Counted from the stretch's first letter, positions 9,918-18,821 are shown. The stretch is 64,000 nt of DNA from Sulfurovum sp. (GCA_026990595.1 JALXCZ010000001.1:26734-90733), one strand, 5' to 3'. Notes: generated from the letters alone by a model not told the origin. Translations and numbers: made by a program.

Positions 9918-10389
9918 TGAATATCTCCTTCGCAAGTGCAATGAACATTTTCTCTACATTGATATCGTTTTTAGCGGAAGTAAGAAAAACATTCTCTATA
10001 TTCTGCAAAGATTTTATCTGATCCAATTTAAGCAGGTCTGATTTGTTATAGGCTATCACATAGGATCCATTCGGATTGATCTGTTTAAATACTTCCATAT
10101 GTTCATCCAGATTCTTTATAGTTTCAAAACGGCTTACATCTCCAACCAAGATAGCTCCTGATGCACCGCCGTAATAGGTTTTCGGAATAGATTTCTGGGG
10201 TGTTGCACCTTCAAGATCCCAAATAAGAAGTTCACACTCTTCATCATTCAAGAGAATCTTTTTCTTGGATATCTTGACTCCTATAGTAGTAAGATATCTG
10301 TCATCAAAAGTATTATCCACATATCTTCTGATAAGACTAGTCTTGCCGACATTGAAGTCACCGATGAGTAATATTTTTTTTCTAATCAT
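9910..10389 (-). CDS. Ras/Rab-like small GTPase
   Basis: A 159-residue single-domain GTPase of the Ras superfamily. G1 is GDFNVGKTS (10-18), G2 a Thr in LTTIG (34-35), G3 WDLEG (57-61), G4 NKSD and G5 TSAK. In the DxxG motif the residue after Gly61 is Ala, where Ras has the catalytic Gln, so intrinsic hydrolysis may be slow and need a partner, as described for MglA-type bacterial GTPases. It sits between a roadblock/OmpA-like gene (8 bp overlap) and a diguanylate cyclase gene (8 bp overlap), which implies a signalling module. No lipid-anchor motif is visible. Confidence 0.92.
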   Translation of the reverse strand: MIRKKILLIGDFNVGKTSLIRRYVDNTFDDRYLTTIGVKISKKKILLNDEECELLIWDLEGATPQKSIPKTYYGGASGAILVGDVSRFETIKNLDEHMEVFKQINPNGSYVIAYNKSDLLKLDQIKSLQNIENVFLTSAKNDINVEKMFIALAKEIFND

Positions 10390-12214
10390 TGATTGTTTTC
10401 TTTATAGTATTTATTATCTTTTTCTGATCAATCTTGAATCTTATTTTGATTCGTCTTGAAGCTTCTTGGTCTTCTACTGCATTTACAATAATGGGGTTTT
10501 CATTGGCAAAACCTTTTGCTTTCAGTATCTTATAAAGATGAAATCTTTTCGAAACACCTAACCCGGACAAATACTCTTTAATTCTCCATGCTCTCTGCTC
10601 TGAGAGTTTTTTATTGAAAGTGTAATTCCCGCTACTATCGGTGTAGCCTTCTATCACGATCTCTTTTATAAAAGGAGCGATCTTCTCATTGCCCATTAAT
10701 ATCTCAATGTATTGTTTGAAATTCTCTTTAAGCAGTTGCAATGATTCTTTCCTTGGAAGCGTCTCTCCTACTTTAAACAGTTTTCTGTTTTTAAAATCTA
10801 AAGAGCCGTCTTCTTTATGAAAAACATCACTGTTCTTAAACACTTGTGCTAATTTTTTCAAAATATACACTTTTATCCCAGTAGTATTTTCTATATGATC
10901 CAATTGCTTTTGCAATTTGTCATATCGGGATGTAAATCTGTTCAGTTTTTTTTCCAACAGATCAATCTTTTTTTGAAATACTGCTACCTTATCAGAGAGC
11001 TCACTTTCAAATCTTGTTATTGCTTTATCTTGCTGACGTGAAAGTCTCTTGTCTACTTCTTCCAAAGGCATATGTAACTCATTTATAAGATGCTCACCTG
11101 TCTCTTTAAAAATAATATTTTTAATCGTATAAAAATCATTCATCGATGAGATATTTCCAAAAACATGTAATTTATCATTTATACGTTTTATATGTACATT
11201 TTGGTCTGTCTTTTCAAAAACACGCTTCTCTAAACAATATAAGGAATAATACTGATCTCCCAAATACAAAAGATATCCCAAAAAAAGTATACCCACCACG
11301 ATCAATAGCATTTTTGCGGGGTTCTTTCCTTGACCATTTTTACTAGATCCCAAACGCTTAATTTTTTTGTTCTTTGGCTGCGTATGTAAAAAAGTATGCA
11401 TCTTTTGAGAGATATCTTTGACCTCTTCAGTGCTGTCGTCTCCATCAAAGTGTTGAAAGAATCTACTGTATTTCTTTACCAGCTTTGCAAAAAACTCATT
11501 AATGCATAATCGTTGTTCATGATCAGGTTCAGAATCCAAAAATGCAATAATATAGACAGAACCTGCACTCTCAATGTAAAGGGTCTCGTTCCCGTAACTT
11601 ACTATCTGTACTTCGGATGACTTTGCATCCTCATTGTTCTTGATCCAGTCATTCACAAAATCCTTGATGGCACTTGCCATGGAAGCAACCATATGAGGAT
11701 CATCGATCTCCTGATCTTCCAAATGTGCCTCTGCGATGAGAAGCCCACTCTCTTTATGAATAACAAAAAGGGAAGAGATCACTGCATTACTGCTCTCTTC
11801 AAGTAAGAGTTCAGTTTCACTAACTCCACTCACTTTGGATTTAAATTTACGTTTGTATCTGTCAAAAGAGAGACCGTCTTCTATCTTTTCATTGATATTA
11901 TCCATCATCTCTTTAATAGCTTGTGTCACATACTTTGAGATCATTCCACCCATGATCGGATAGAGAGCATCAACCATTTTATCTTTGTTCTGCTCTATCT
12001 CTTTGGAGATAGCCGGAGAAATAACACTTTGCAGTGATCGGCTAAGTGCAGGAAGATCTTTTTGGGAACTTTGAAGAATGATCTGTGCAAGATGTCTGGA
12101 GAGCAGTTCAATGGTTCTGCTCTCTTTTTCCTGTAATTTTTGCAACAGTATATCATCAAAAAGCGGCAAGAGCTTTTGGGAGATCGTTGCCTCATCATAG
12201 GCTTCAAACTCCAA
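10382..12214 (-). CDS. Membrane-spanning protein: roadblock/longin-like domain plus OmpA peptidoglycan-binding domain
   Basis: Counting from the TTG at 12214: a helical N-terminus, a compact alpha/beta domain at about 141-270 that resembles roadblock/longin GTPase partners, a single membrane helix (about 302-322), a coiled coil (about 385-440) and an OmpA-family domain with GYTDSSG at 523 and an N..LSxxRA helix. So the N-terminus should be cytosolic and the OmpA part periplasmic, bound to peptidoglycan. The reading frame continues upstream with protein-like sequence to a CTG at 12308-12310 that has an AGAGGAAAAG site, so the true start may be there. It overlaps the GTPase gene by 8 bp. Confidence 0.85.
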   Translation of the reverse strand: MEFEAYDEATISQKLLPLFDDILLQKLQEKESRTIELLSRHLAQIILQSSQKDLPALSRSLQSVISPAISKEIEQNKDKMVDALYPIMGGMISKYVTQAIKEMMDNINEKIEDGLSFDRYKRKFKSKVSGVSETELLLEESSNAVISSLFVIHKESGLLIAEAHLEDQEIDDPHMVASMASAIKDFVNDWIKNNEDAKSSEVQIVSYGNETLYIESAGSVYIIAFLDSEPDHEQRLCINEFFAKLVKKYSRFFQHFDGDDSTEEVKDISQKMHTFLHTQPKNKKIKRLGSSKNGQGKNPAKMLLIVVGILFLGYLLYLGDQYYSLYCLEKRVFEKTDQNVHIKRINDKLHVFGNISSMNDFYTIKNIIFKETGEHLINELHMPLEEVDKRLSRQQDKAITRFESELSDKVAVFQKKIDLLEKKLNRFTSRYDKLQKQLDHIENTTGIKVYILKKLAQVFKNSDVFHKEDGSLDFKNRKLFKVGETLPRKESLQLLKENFKQYIEILMGNEKIAPFIKEIVIEGYTDSSGNYTFNKKLSEQRAWRIKEYLSGLGVSKRFHLYKILKAKGFANENPIIVNAVEDQEASRRIKIRFKIDQKKIINTIKKTIND

Positions 12215-12299
12215 ACTTTTAAGTTTTGATTCTAGTTTTTTTAACTGTTCAAGTTCATCACTAAGAAGAAGTGTCTTTAGCTGATGTAACTCTGAAGTA

Positions 12300-12848
12300 T
12301 TATTTTCCAGACGTCTTTTCCTCTGTAAGCAGGGCTGACATATCCGTACCCTGGATCTTCATAGCAACATCCAAAAGCATCTGAGCCATAGCATCACGGG
12401 AGAGTTTGTCATCAGCGAGTTTTACAAGTCCTGATTCTACAGCAGTTTGGATCTCTGCTTTCATCGCCTGTATATTTTCAACCATCTTGCGGTTTTCATC
12501 TGCAGTATTTTCTTTCATTATCTTGAGCTTTGTTGCAAACTCATCTTTTTGATTAGTAAGTTGATCATGCAGCGTCTCATCTGTTGTATCGATGAGCTCT
12601 TTGAGTTTACTTCTCTCTTTCTGTGTAGATGCTGCCAGATTATCGATTTTCTTTTCAAGTGCTTCCAGAGAACGTTCAGTCTCTTTTTGCAGTTTGTCAT
12701 AGGACGCACTGAATGCTTTCGTGATCTTTTCTTCTACTGCCTGCAGTGTCGTATTAAGCTGATTGAATTTCTCTTCAAATTCTTTGATCTGAGAACCGAA
12801 AATAAGATCTCTTATCTGATCTACATTGTTTGCATTTTTTTCTGACAT
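12300..12848 (-). CDS. Coiled-coil hypothetical protein
   Basis: A 182-residue, strongly charged protein with heptad-like helices across about 20-130 and no signal peptide or membrane segment. It is the first gene of the GTPase operon. The ATG at 12848 has an AAAGAGGCA-like site upstream. Its 3' end overlaps the open frame of the roadblock/OmpA gene, so translation is likely coupled. I do not recognise a named family; a structural or adaptor role for the membrane GTPase system is inference from position. Confidence 0.85.
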   Translation of the reverse strand: MSEKNANNVDQIRDLIFGSQIKEFEEKFNQLNTTLQAVEEKITKAFSASYDKLQKETERSLEALEKKIDNLAASTQKERSKLKELIDTTDETLHDQLTNQKDEFATKLKIMKENTADENRKMVENIQAMKAEIQTAVESGLVKLADDKLSRDAMAQMLLDVAMKIQGTDMSALLTEEKTSGK

Positions 12849-13186
12849 AGTGCCTCTTTTTTTAAAATTTTAGCAGCTAACAACACTATCGAAAGTAAGA
12901 AGGGAGGGGGAACATATAGATGATTTTAGGAAGCTTTCACTTCATTCTCTATTGGCAGTCTGGCAGACTTAATGATGATTTCATCAAGTCCCATAACTTT
13001 CTGTCCTTACCTCACGATAAGTTTAGCATTTACAATAGATTATTATATAATTATTTTATACAGTATTGGCTTAGTGCGGTAATATCCCGACTAATGCTAA
13101 CTCATGCTTTTTTATTGTATGATTTTAAAAAATATTTAACCTAGATTATGCAATAGAATTGCATAATCCAGATTTAAGGAAATCAC
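12849..13186. other. Intergenic region, AT-rich, with a TTAGT-CGG palindrome-like motif
   Basis: No convincing gene is present. It should contain the promoter of the minus-strand GTPase operon. At 13070-13095 it has an imperfect palindrome (TTAGTGCGG, taatat, CCCGACTAA) whose first half nearly repeats at 59669-59685. A possible regulator site is inference only. Confidence 0.4.
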
Positions 13187-13309
13187 ATGTTTCAAAAACT
13201 GGCACCGCTACTCATTCTGGTCATGTTTGCTATAGGTGCATACTTTATGGTGAAAAGTATGCACAATCTTACCAATATGACTCAAAATAAAAATGAAGTC
13301 AAAAAGTAG
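13187..13309 (+). CDS. Small single-pass membrane protein (40 aa)
   Basis: The ATG at 13187 follows a good ribosome binding site (TTAAGGAAA). The product has one hydrophobic segment (about residues 5-22) and a short basic, Asn/Lys-rich tail. The gene ends inside the 3' end of convergent pyrF (11-bp overlap). Its function is not recognisable. Confidence 0.6.
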   Translation: MFQKLAPLLILVMFAIGAYFMVKSMHNLTNMTQNKNEVKK

Positions 13310-13991
13310 AGATCACTTTTAGTATCTTCTCTACTTTTGCCTGTGGGGCGGCATCTTTATAAATAGGTCTGCCAACCACTGGATAGTCCACCCCCTCTTT
13401 GGCTGCCAGTTCAAGTGTAGCCACACGCTGTTGGTCACCTGCATCCTCCCCGAATGGACGAATGCCCGGGCAGAGTGTCAAAAACTGTTTTGAGGTAGCA
13501 TTTTTGATCGCCCTGCTTTCAAAGGTAGAACAGACCACACCGTCCAAACCGTTTTCGTAGGACATTTTTGCAAACTGTTCTGCTTTTTCATTAATGCTTT
13601 TTTCATACACTCTCTGGAAGCCTGCTTCATCAAAAGAAGTAAGAGCAGTTACAGCCAGTACCAATGGACGGTTTTTGTAACTATCAAGTCTTTCCATTAC
13701 TGTTTTCATAGCTACTGAACCTGCACTTGCATGGATATTGAACATATCAATACCCAATTTGGTTATCTCTTCTGCTGCATCTGCCATGGTGTGGGGAATA
13801 TCGTAGAGTTTCAGATCAAGGAATATCTTAAAATCAGGGTTAATGGCTTTCAGTGCTTCTATAAAAGATTTACCATCACGAATGTAGGCTCTAAAGCCTA
13901 CCTTCATCCAAATATTATAGTTTTTGAGTGACTCGGCAAGAGCCAGATTCTCTGCTTCTGAAGGCAGATCAAGTGCAACACACAATTCCAT
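13299..13991 (-). CDS. pyrF: Orotidine 5'-phosphate decarboxylase
   Basis: Catalyses OMP to UMP, the last step of de novo pyrimidine synthesis, in the cytosol. The characteristic [10 protein letters not shown] catalytic motif (Asp-x-Lys-xx-Asp) is present, as is the phosphate-binding GRPI near the C-terminus. I chose the ATG at 13991 because it has a clear AAAAGGA site and matches the family N-terminus; the open frame begins 27 bases further out. Length of 230 aa is normal. The upstream region carries a palindromic repeat remnant. Confidence 0.96.
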   Translation of the reverse strand: MELCVALDLPSEAENLALAESLKNYNIWMKVGFRAYIRDGKSFIEALKAINPDFKIFLDLKLYDIPHTMADAAEEITKLGIDMFNIHASAGSVAMKTVMERLDSYKNRPLVLAVTALTSFDEAGFQRVYEKSINEKAEQFAKMSYENGLDGVVCSTFESRAIKNATSKQFLTLCPGIRPFGEDAGDQQRVATLELAAKEGVDYPVVGRPIYKDAAPQAKVEKILKVISTF

Positions 13992-14001
13992 AAAATTCCT
14001 T

Positions 14002-14083
14002 TTTCCTCTCGTTCCCATCGTCCCCTATGGAAACGAACCTTATGTAAATCTACAGGCATTCCCATCAAGATAAATAGGAACGA
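14002..14083. repeat. REP/MITE-like palindromic repeat, copy A (degenerate)
   Basis: The segment is bounded by CTCGTTCC and GGAACGAG in inverted orientation and contains GGCATTCCCA internally. The same building blocks occur at 17122-17229 (copy B). It lies upstream of pyrF and the divergent cyclophilin gene. No coding capacity. Confidence 0.5.
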
Positions 14084-14147
14084 GTTTGTGTTAAATAAAT
14101 ATTGGTATAATTATACTTTAAATAAACTACAAAAGGACTAAACGAAT

Positions 14148-14672
14148 ATGTTCGGTAAACAATCAAAAAGATACGACATCCCTCAAGATGTAATGGAAAC
14201 ATACCAATATGCTAAATTTAATACAAATAAAGGAACGATCTGGGCAAAGCTTTACCCAGATGATGCACCTAACACCGTAGCGAATTTTGCACACCTGGCA
14301 AATGAAGGGTTTTACAACAACCTCAAATTTCACAGAGTGATCCCCGGCTTCATGGCTCAGGGCGGATGCCCGCATTCAGGACCTGGCGGCAACCCTGCTA
14401 TGGCGGGAACAGGCGGGCCGGACTGGCAGATAGACTGCGAAACAGACACCAGTACACAGCCGCACAGACGTGGTACACTCTCTATGGCACATGCCGGACC
14501 GAACACAGGTGGAAGCCAGTTCTTCATCACCTTTGTACCGACTCCGCACCTAGATGGTGTGCACACAGTATTTGGTGCTATAGAGGAAGATGATACAGAT
14601 TCTTTTATGGTATTAGATCAGATTGAACAAAATGATGATATTGAGTCTATTGAGATTGTAGCTTCCAAATAA
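14148..14672 (+). CDS. Peptidyl-prolyl cis-trans isomerase (cyclophilin type)
   Basis: Cyclophilin that accelerates proline isomerisation during folding. Typical motifs are FHRVIPGFMAQGG (active-site Arg and Phe) and GSQFFIT, and the length of 174 aa fits a cytosolic PpiB-type enzyme. No signal peptide is present, so it acts in the cytosol. An AAAGGA site precedes the ATG. It is followed by a hairpin/repeat region before nadE. Confidence 0.96.
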   Translation: MFGKQSKRYDIPQDVMETYQYAKFNTNKGTIWAKLYPDDAPNTVANFAHLANEGFYNNLKFHRVIPGFMAQGGCPHSGPGGNPAMAGTGGPDWQIDCETDTSTQPHRRGTLSMAHAGPNTGGSQFFITFVPTPHLDGVHTVFGAIEEDDTDSFMVLDQIEQNDDIESIEIVASK

Positions 14673-14699
14673 GTTACGTTTTATTTGCTTAATTTCCTA

Positions 14700-14808
14700 T
14701 TTATTTTGATTGAGGCGTTGTTTCTCTCTTCATTTTTTTAGAAAAAACGAAGCAAAAAAGCGTCGACCCTCTCGAATCGCTTTGCTTTCAAGGGCGTTCG
14801 GGTCGACA
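14700..14808. repeat. Intergenic hairpin/repeat element
   Basis: A T-rich run faces an A-rich run (TTTTTTTAGAAAAAA), followed by AAGCAAAAAAGC and an element bounded by the inverted 8-mers GTCGACCC and GGGTCGAC (about 14761-14806). It could end transcription of the cyclophilin gene, or be a dispersed repeat; a similar poly-T/poly-A arrangement appears at 31610-31685. Confidence 0.4.
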
Positions 14809-14830
14809 TTATTAATTAATAGGAGTATTG

Positions 14831-16726
14831 ATGTTTGGATATTATAGAGTTGCATCAGCAGTAAACAAAACCACCGTAGGCAATCCTGCCAAAAATGCTG
14901 AAGAAATACTCACACTTATCAAAGAAGCACATACTAAAGAGGTTTCTGTCATTGTATTTCCAGAGCTGACGCTTACAGGATACACTGCCAGTGATCTTCT
15001 TATGAATCAGACACTCATTACTTCTCAAAATAACTCTTTTGAATATATATTAAAAAATATGGAAACTATCAATACCATTGCTATTCTTGGGCTAGCAGTA
15101 TTTGAAGCAGATAGACTCTACAACTGTGCTGCTGTCATTCAGAACGGAAAAGTGCTGGGTGTCGTACCCAAATCCTACCTGCCCAACAAAAAAGAGTTCT
15201 ATGAAAAACGTCAGTTCACCTCTGGTCGTGACATTGTAAGATCGACAATCCAACTGCTTGAAGAAGAAGTACCGTTTGGGGTAGACCTGCTCTTTACAGA
15301 CAAAGCCGACATGACCTTTGGTGTAGAGCTATGTGAAGACCTCTGGGCAGTGACACCTCCTAGCAACCACATGGCAAGCAACGGAGCCAACCTACTTTTT
15401 AATCTCTCTGCCAGCAATGAACTCATAGGAAAGCATGAGTACCGTGAAGAGTTGGTACGCACACAGAGTGCCCGATGTATGGCGTCATATGTCTATAGCT
15501 CTGCAGGTGTAGGAGAGAGTACGACCGATACTGTCTTTGGTGGGCATGCTATCATCTCTGAGTATGGTTCTACGTTGGTTCAAAATGAGCGTTTTCGTAT
15601 GGATAGTCATCTCATTACAGCAGATGTAGACTTAGAGAGACTTCGTTGGCTTCGCCTGAATGAGTCTAGTTACTGTGATGGTAGACGCAAAAAGGTACGC
15701 ACAGTTAAGGTAGATACTCTTCCAAGCATCTCCAAAATAGAACGTGACATCAACCCTGTGCCATTCGTACCTTCACGCTATGCAGACAAAAAGGACCGCT
15801 GTGACGAGATAGTCCATATCCAAGCCCACGGACTCATCAAGCGTATGCGTCATGCACACATCAAAAAAGCTGTTATCGGCATTAGCGGAGGACTTGACTC
15901 CACCCTTGCCCTGCTCTCTACACATAGAGCCTTTGAGATGATGGGGTGGGATGTTAAAGAGATCATCGCTGTAACAATGCCAGGTTTTGGAACAACTACC
16001 CGCACCAGGTCTAATGCTGTACAACTTTGCGAAGCGTTAGGAGTAACATTAAAGACTGTAGACATCACGGACATCTCTCTAAAAGAGTTTGAAGCCATAG
16101 AGCATGACAGAGACGAGCACAGTTTAACCTATGAGAATGTGCAAGCTAGAGCAAGAACTTCAATATTAATGAATATGTCCAATAAGGAAGGTGGGCTTGT
16201 CATCGGTACAGGTGATTTGAGCGAGATAGCTCTTGGCTGGAGCACCTACAACGGTGACCATATGAGTATGTACGCCCTAAACTCTGGCATACCAAAGACA
16301 CTCATACAGTACGTCATAGAGTACTATAAAAGTAATGAGAAAATAGCCGATATTATAGATGATATCCTGGCTACCCCTATCAGCCCGGAATTACTTCCTG
16401 CAAATGATGATGAAATAGCCCAGGAGACAGAAAGCATCGTAGGTCCCTATGAGTTGCACGACTTCTTTTTGTACCACTTCATCAAGTACGGAGCCAAGCC
16501 AAGTAAAATCCTACACTTAGCGACCATAGCGTTTGATACTAAATACGATGAAGAGATTATAAACAAATGGCTGAAAGTGTTTTTAAAGCGTTTCTTCACC
16601 CAACAGTTCAAACGTTCATGTATGCCGGATGGCCCTAAGGTAGGTACAATTTCTTTGAGTCCTAGAGCAGATTGGAAGATGGCTAGTGATGTGGACTTTG
16701 AGACGTGGTTGGAAGGCTTAGAGTGA
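14831..16726 (+). CDS. nadE: Glutamine-dependent NAD+ synthetase
   Basis: Makes NAD+ from deamido-NAD+, ATP and glutamine-derived ammonia. An N-terminal nitrilase-type amidase domain (about 1-270; Glu in FPELTLTGY, Cys in GVELCEDLW) is fused to a C-terminal synthetase domain with the SGGLDS ATP-pyrophosphatase loop. The length of about 631 aa fits the glutamine-dependent class. The ATG at 14831 has an AGGAG at six bases. Its TGA overlaps the next gene's possible GTG start. Confidence 0.96.
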   Translation: MFGYYRVASAVNKTTVGNPAKNAEEILTLIKEAHTKEVSVIVFPELTLTGYTASDLLMNQTLITSQNNSFEYILKNMETINTIAILGLAVFEADRLYNCAAVIQNGKVLGVVPKSYLPNKKEFYEKRQFTSGRDIVRSTIQLLEEEVPFGVDLLFTDKADMTFGVELCEDLWAVTPPSNHMASNGANLLFNLSASNELIGKHEYREELVRTQSARCMASYVYSSAGVGESTTDTVFGGHAIISEYGSTLVQNERFRMDSHLITADVDLERLRWLRLNESSYCDGRRKKVRTVKVDTLPSISKIERDINPVPFVPSRYADKKDRCDEIVHIQAHGLIKRMRHAHIKKAVIGISGGLDSTLALLSTHRAFEMMGWDVKEIIAVTMPGFGTTTRTRSNAVQLCEALGVTLKTVDITDISLKEFEAIEHDRDEHSLTYENVQARARTSILMNMSNKEGGLVIGTGDLSEIALGWSTYNGDHMSMYALNSGIPKTLIQYVIEYYKSNEKIADIIDDILATPISPELLPANDDEIAQETESIVGPYELHDFFLYHFIKYGAKPSKILHLATIAFDTKYDEEIINKWLKVFLKRFFTQQFKRSCMPDGPKVGTISLSPRADWKMASDVDFETWLEGLE

Positions 16727-17016
16727 TTATATATTTGCAATATGCAATAGGTATCTATCTAATTTTACTTTTACTATTGGTTCCTATTTCTGTTGCAAAT
16801 GGAGATTCAACAGATAAGCTTTTAAAACCATTACCTCTTGCAGTTTCGCTTATTCTTCTATATTATGGGTTTCATCTTATTGTTAATAAGAAAATTGCTG
16901 GAAATGCACTATATAAAATGGATTTATCCATGACTCCATACTGGGTGCCATTTTTACTAGGTTCACTTTGTATTGTTGTTGGTTTTAAACTTTTATATGA
17001 AGGCTATATAAAATAG
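16723..17016 (+). CDS. Small membrane hypothetical protein
   Basis: About 97 residues with three hydrophobic segments (roughly 5-22, 34-52 and 70-90 from this start). The GTG at 16723 overlaps the nadE stop by four bases (GTGA) and has a GGAAGG upstream; an alternative GTG lies at 16705. No family recognised. Likely co-expressed with nadE. Confidence 0.6.
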   Translation: MIIYLQYAIGIYLILLLLLVPISVANGDSTDKLLKPLPLAVSLILLYYGFHLIVNKKIAGNALYKMDLSMTPYWVPFLLGSLCIVVGFKLLYEGYIK

Positions 17017-17391
17017 TATTTATTTTTCCTGCTTCACAATTAATAATGAATAAACCGTAGGGTATTGTACCCTTACAACACCAAAACTTCAAATACCATA
17101 CCATAATGTTTTCTTTTTCTGGTTCCCACGTTGTACGTGGTAACCCATATTTCAATTTTAATAAAAAACAATAACTTATTTTAGTGAATATATTGCTGTA
17201 TGCATTCCCACGCACAGCGTGGGAACGAGAGCATACCATACAATAATATTTCACCATTATAACGTTTGAAAACCTACCTTGCGGGTATTTACAGATAAAT
17301 TCTGTACATATCTAAAAAATTCATCCAAATTAAAGAGACTAATAAGCACTATTGATCTATCATTAGCTTATAAAAATCATAAGGCAAATGA
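17017..17391. other. 375-bp intergenic region containing two kinds of short repeat
   Basis: No gene seen. It holds a short hairpin repeat at 17055-17084 that recurs at 51482-51511, and a palindromic repeat pair at 17122-17229. The remainder is AT-rich and should include the promoter of the LysR-like gene. Confidence 0.6.
17122..17229. repeat. REP/MITE-like palindromic repeat, copy B
   Basis: Two palindromic units, GGTTCCCACGTTGTACGTGG and TTCCCACGCACAGCGTGGGA, about 60 bp apart and together bounded by GGTTCCCACG and CGTGGGAACGAG. It has no reading frame. The same organisation, more decayed, lies at 14002-14083, so this is a dispersed element. Confidence 0.65.
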
Positions 17392-18024
17392 ATGCGTAAA
17401 ATGTTCAGGCTGGGTACATCTCCAACCATAGGTACACTCATACTTCCCGGTGAACCACTCATCAAAATAGGTGAACGGCTGGATGCTACCATTAAACTGA
17501 CCATTGAGCCTTGTGACAAGATCATCGCTGGTGTGAAGAACAAAACCTATGAGCTGGGACTGATAGAGTCTCCTATTTTTGATGATGAACTGGTGTATAA
17601 AGAGTGGATGGAAGATGAGATGGTAGTCTGTTCACTTAAACCACTGCCTGAAAATTTGGATGAAGAGGATCTTAGTCACTGTACACTGCTTTGCCGAAAT
17701 ACAAACTCTCCTACCCGCGTATTTATCAATGATTTTTTCAATAAAGTAAACCTCTCTTATGAAACATTCTATTCCTTATCAGAAATAGACAATGCCTCAG
17801 CAGCCATACAGGGCATTAAATGGTCAAAGCCAAATAAAGAGCACCCCACAGTAGCCATTGTCTCCGAACTTGCTATAGAAGAAGAACTAAAGAAAGATAC
17901 ACTGCATCGTTCTCGCATCAAAGGTAAACCAATGAAACGAAAGTTCTATCTTATCTATGACAGATCAGAGGGAACCCCTCCTTATGTGGAAGATATTATC
18001 ACCTATCTTCAGGAGGAACAGTAA
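17392..18024 (+). CDS. Stand-alone LysR-type substrate-binding domain protein
   Basis: All 210 residues match a LysR effector-binding (type 2 periplasmic-binding-like) domain, beginning at FRLGTSPTIGTLILP, the usual first strand after the linker. The N-terminal winged-helix DNA-binding domain is missing. An in-frame TGA directly precedes the ATG (17389-17391), so no longer frame exists, and a repeat-rich region lies upstream. It is either a truncated regulator or a domain with another role. No signal peptide is present, so it is cytosolic. Confidence 0.75.
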   Translation: MRKMFRLGTSPTIGTLILPGEPLIKIGERLDATIKLTIEPCDKIIAGVKNKTYELGLIESPIFDDELVYKEWMEDEMVVCSLKPLPENLDEEDLSHCTLLCRNTNSPTRVFINDFFNKVNLSYETFYSLSEIDNASAAIQGIKWSKPNKEHPTVAIVSELAIEEELKKDTLHRSRIKGKPMKRKFYLIYDRSEGTPPYVEDIITYLQEEQ

Positions 18025-18090
18025 TCCAAGCCAAGATAGTGTAAGATATACATAGATAAAAATGCTATTGACAGATAAGGGATCACATCC

Positions 18091-18750
18091 ATGAAACAGA
18101 ATGCACCGCTAAAACACTTCACACAAACCGCACTTCAGGGACTCTTCGGGCTTCTTCCGGTAGTGATCATCGTTGTACTGATACTCTGGCTTTACGGGAA
18201 AATAGACCTTTTGGTAAACTGGGCATTCAGGCTCGTAGGATTCGCACCGCAGAAGCATGAGTTTCTATGGTTCCTTCTGGTTATTATTGTTTTTATATTC
18301 CTGCTTTACATTATTGGTCACCTGATGAAAACCAGACTTGCAGGATTTTTGGAATCCCTGCTTGAGAAGATACCCGGCTACTCCACCATTAAGGACATTA
18401 TAGGTATCTTCAACTCATCCAAAGAGGGGGAAAACCAGGTACTTGTCGTTGCCATACGGGGCTTTGCCGCGGAAGGGTACAATATAGGACTTATGTACTC
18501 ACAAAAGGAGAGCATCATCAAAGACCACTACACGGTCACACTCTCCATGTCCCCTATACCCAACGGCGGATATATGTTTGAGGTACATAAGGACAACATC
18601 TATGTCATAGACACAGCCACTTTTGATGATAACCTCCAATACCTGCTCTCTATGGGTGTAAAGAGTTTTGCCCAGATCGTACAGATGGAGCCTAAACCTT
18701 TGGAAGAATTGGTACTGTTAACCCAGTGGTTAACCAAACACCAAAAATAG
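18091..18750 (+). CDS. DUF502 family membrane protein
   Basis: A 219-residue integral membrane protein with two N-terminal transmembrane helices (about 22-45 and 63-85), then the conserved DUF502 core with IPGYSTIKDIIG and PIPNGGYM-like segments. The family's biochemical role is not established. It is followed after about 70 bp by a coiled-coil gene with its own TATAAT. Confidence 0.9.
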   Translation: MKQNAPLKHFTQTALQGLFGLLPVVIIVVLILWLYGKIDLLVNWAFRLVGFAPQKHEFLWFLLVIIVFIFLLYIIGHLMKTRLAGFLESLLEKIPGYSTIKDIIGIFNSSKEGENQVLVVAIRGFAAEGYNIGLMYSQKESIIKDHYTVTLSMSPIPNGGYMFEVHKDNIYVIDTATFDDNLQYLLSMGVKSFAQIVQMEPKPLEELVLLTQWLTKHQK

Positions 18751-18765
18751 GCAATCAAAAAGTGC

Positions 18766-18771
18766 TATAAT
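18766..18771 (+). promoter_or_regulatory. Probable -10 box for the coiled-coil/lipoprotein pair
   Basis: GCTATAAT about 50 bases before the ATG at 18822. Confidence 0.5.
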
Positions 18772-18821
18772 AAAATAAAGGGTATCTCCAATAACTCTAA
18801 AGATAATACAAAGGAGCACTT

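Noticed and set aside
12920..13144. 74-aa ORF on the plus strand in the 12.9-13.1 kb gap
   Set aside because: No ribosome binding site, atypical composition, and a position overlapping a regulatory-like palindrome.
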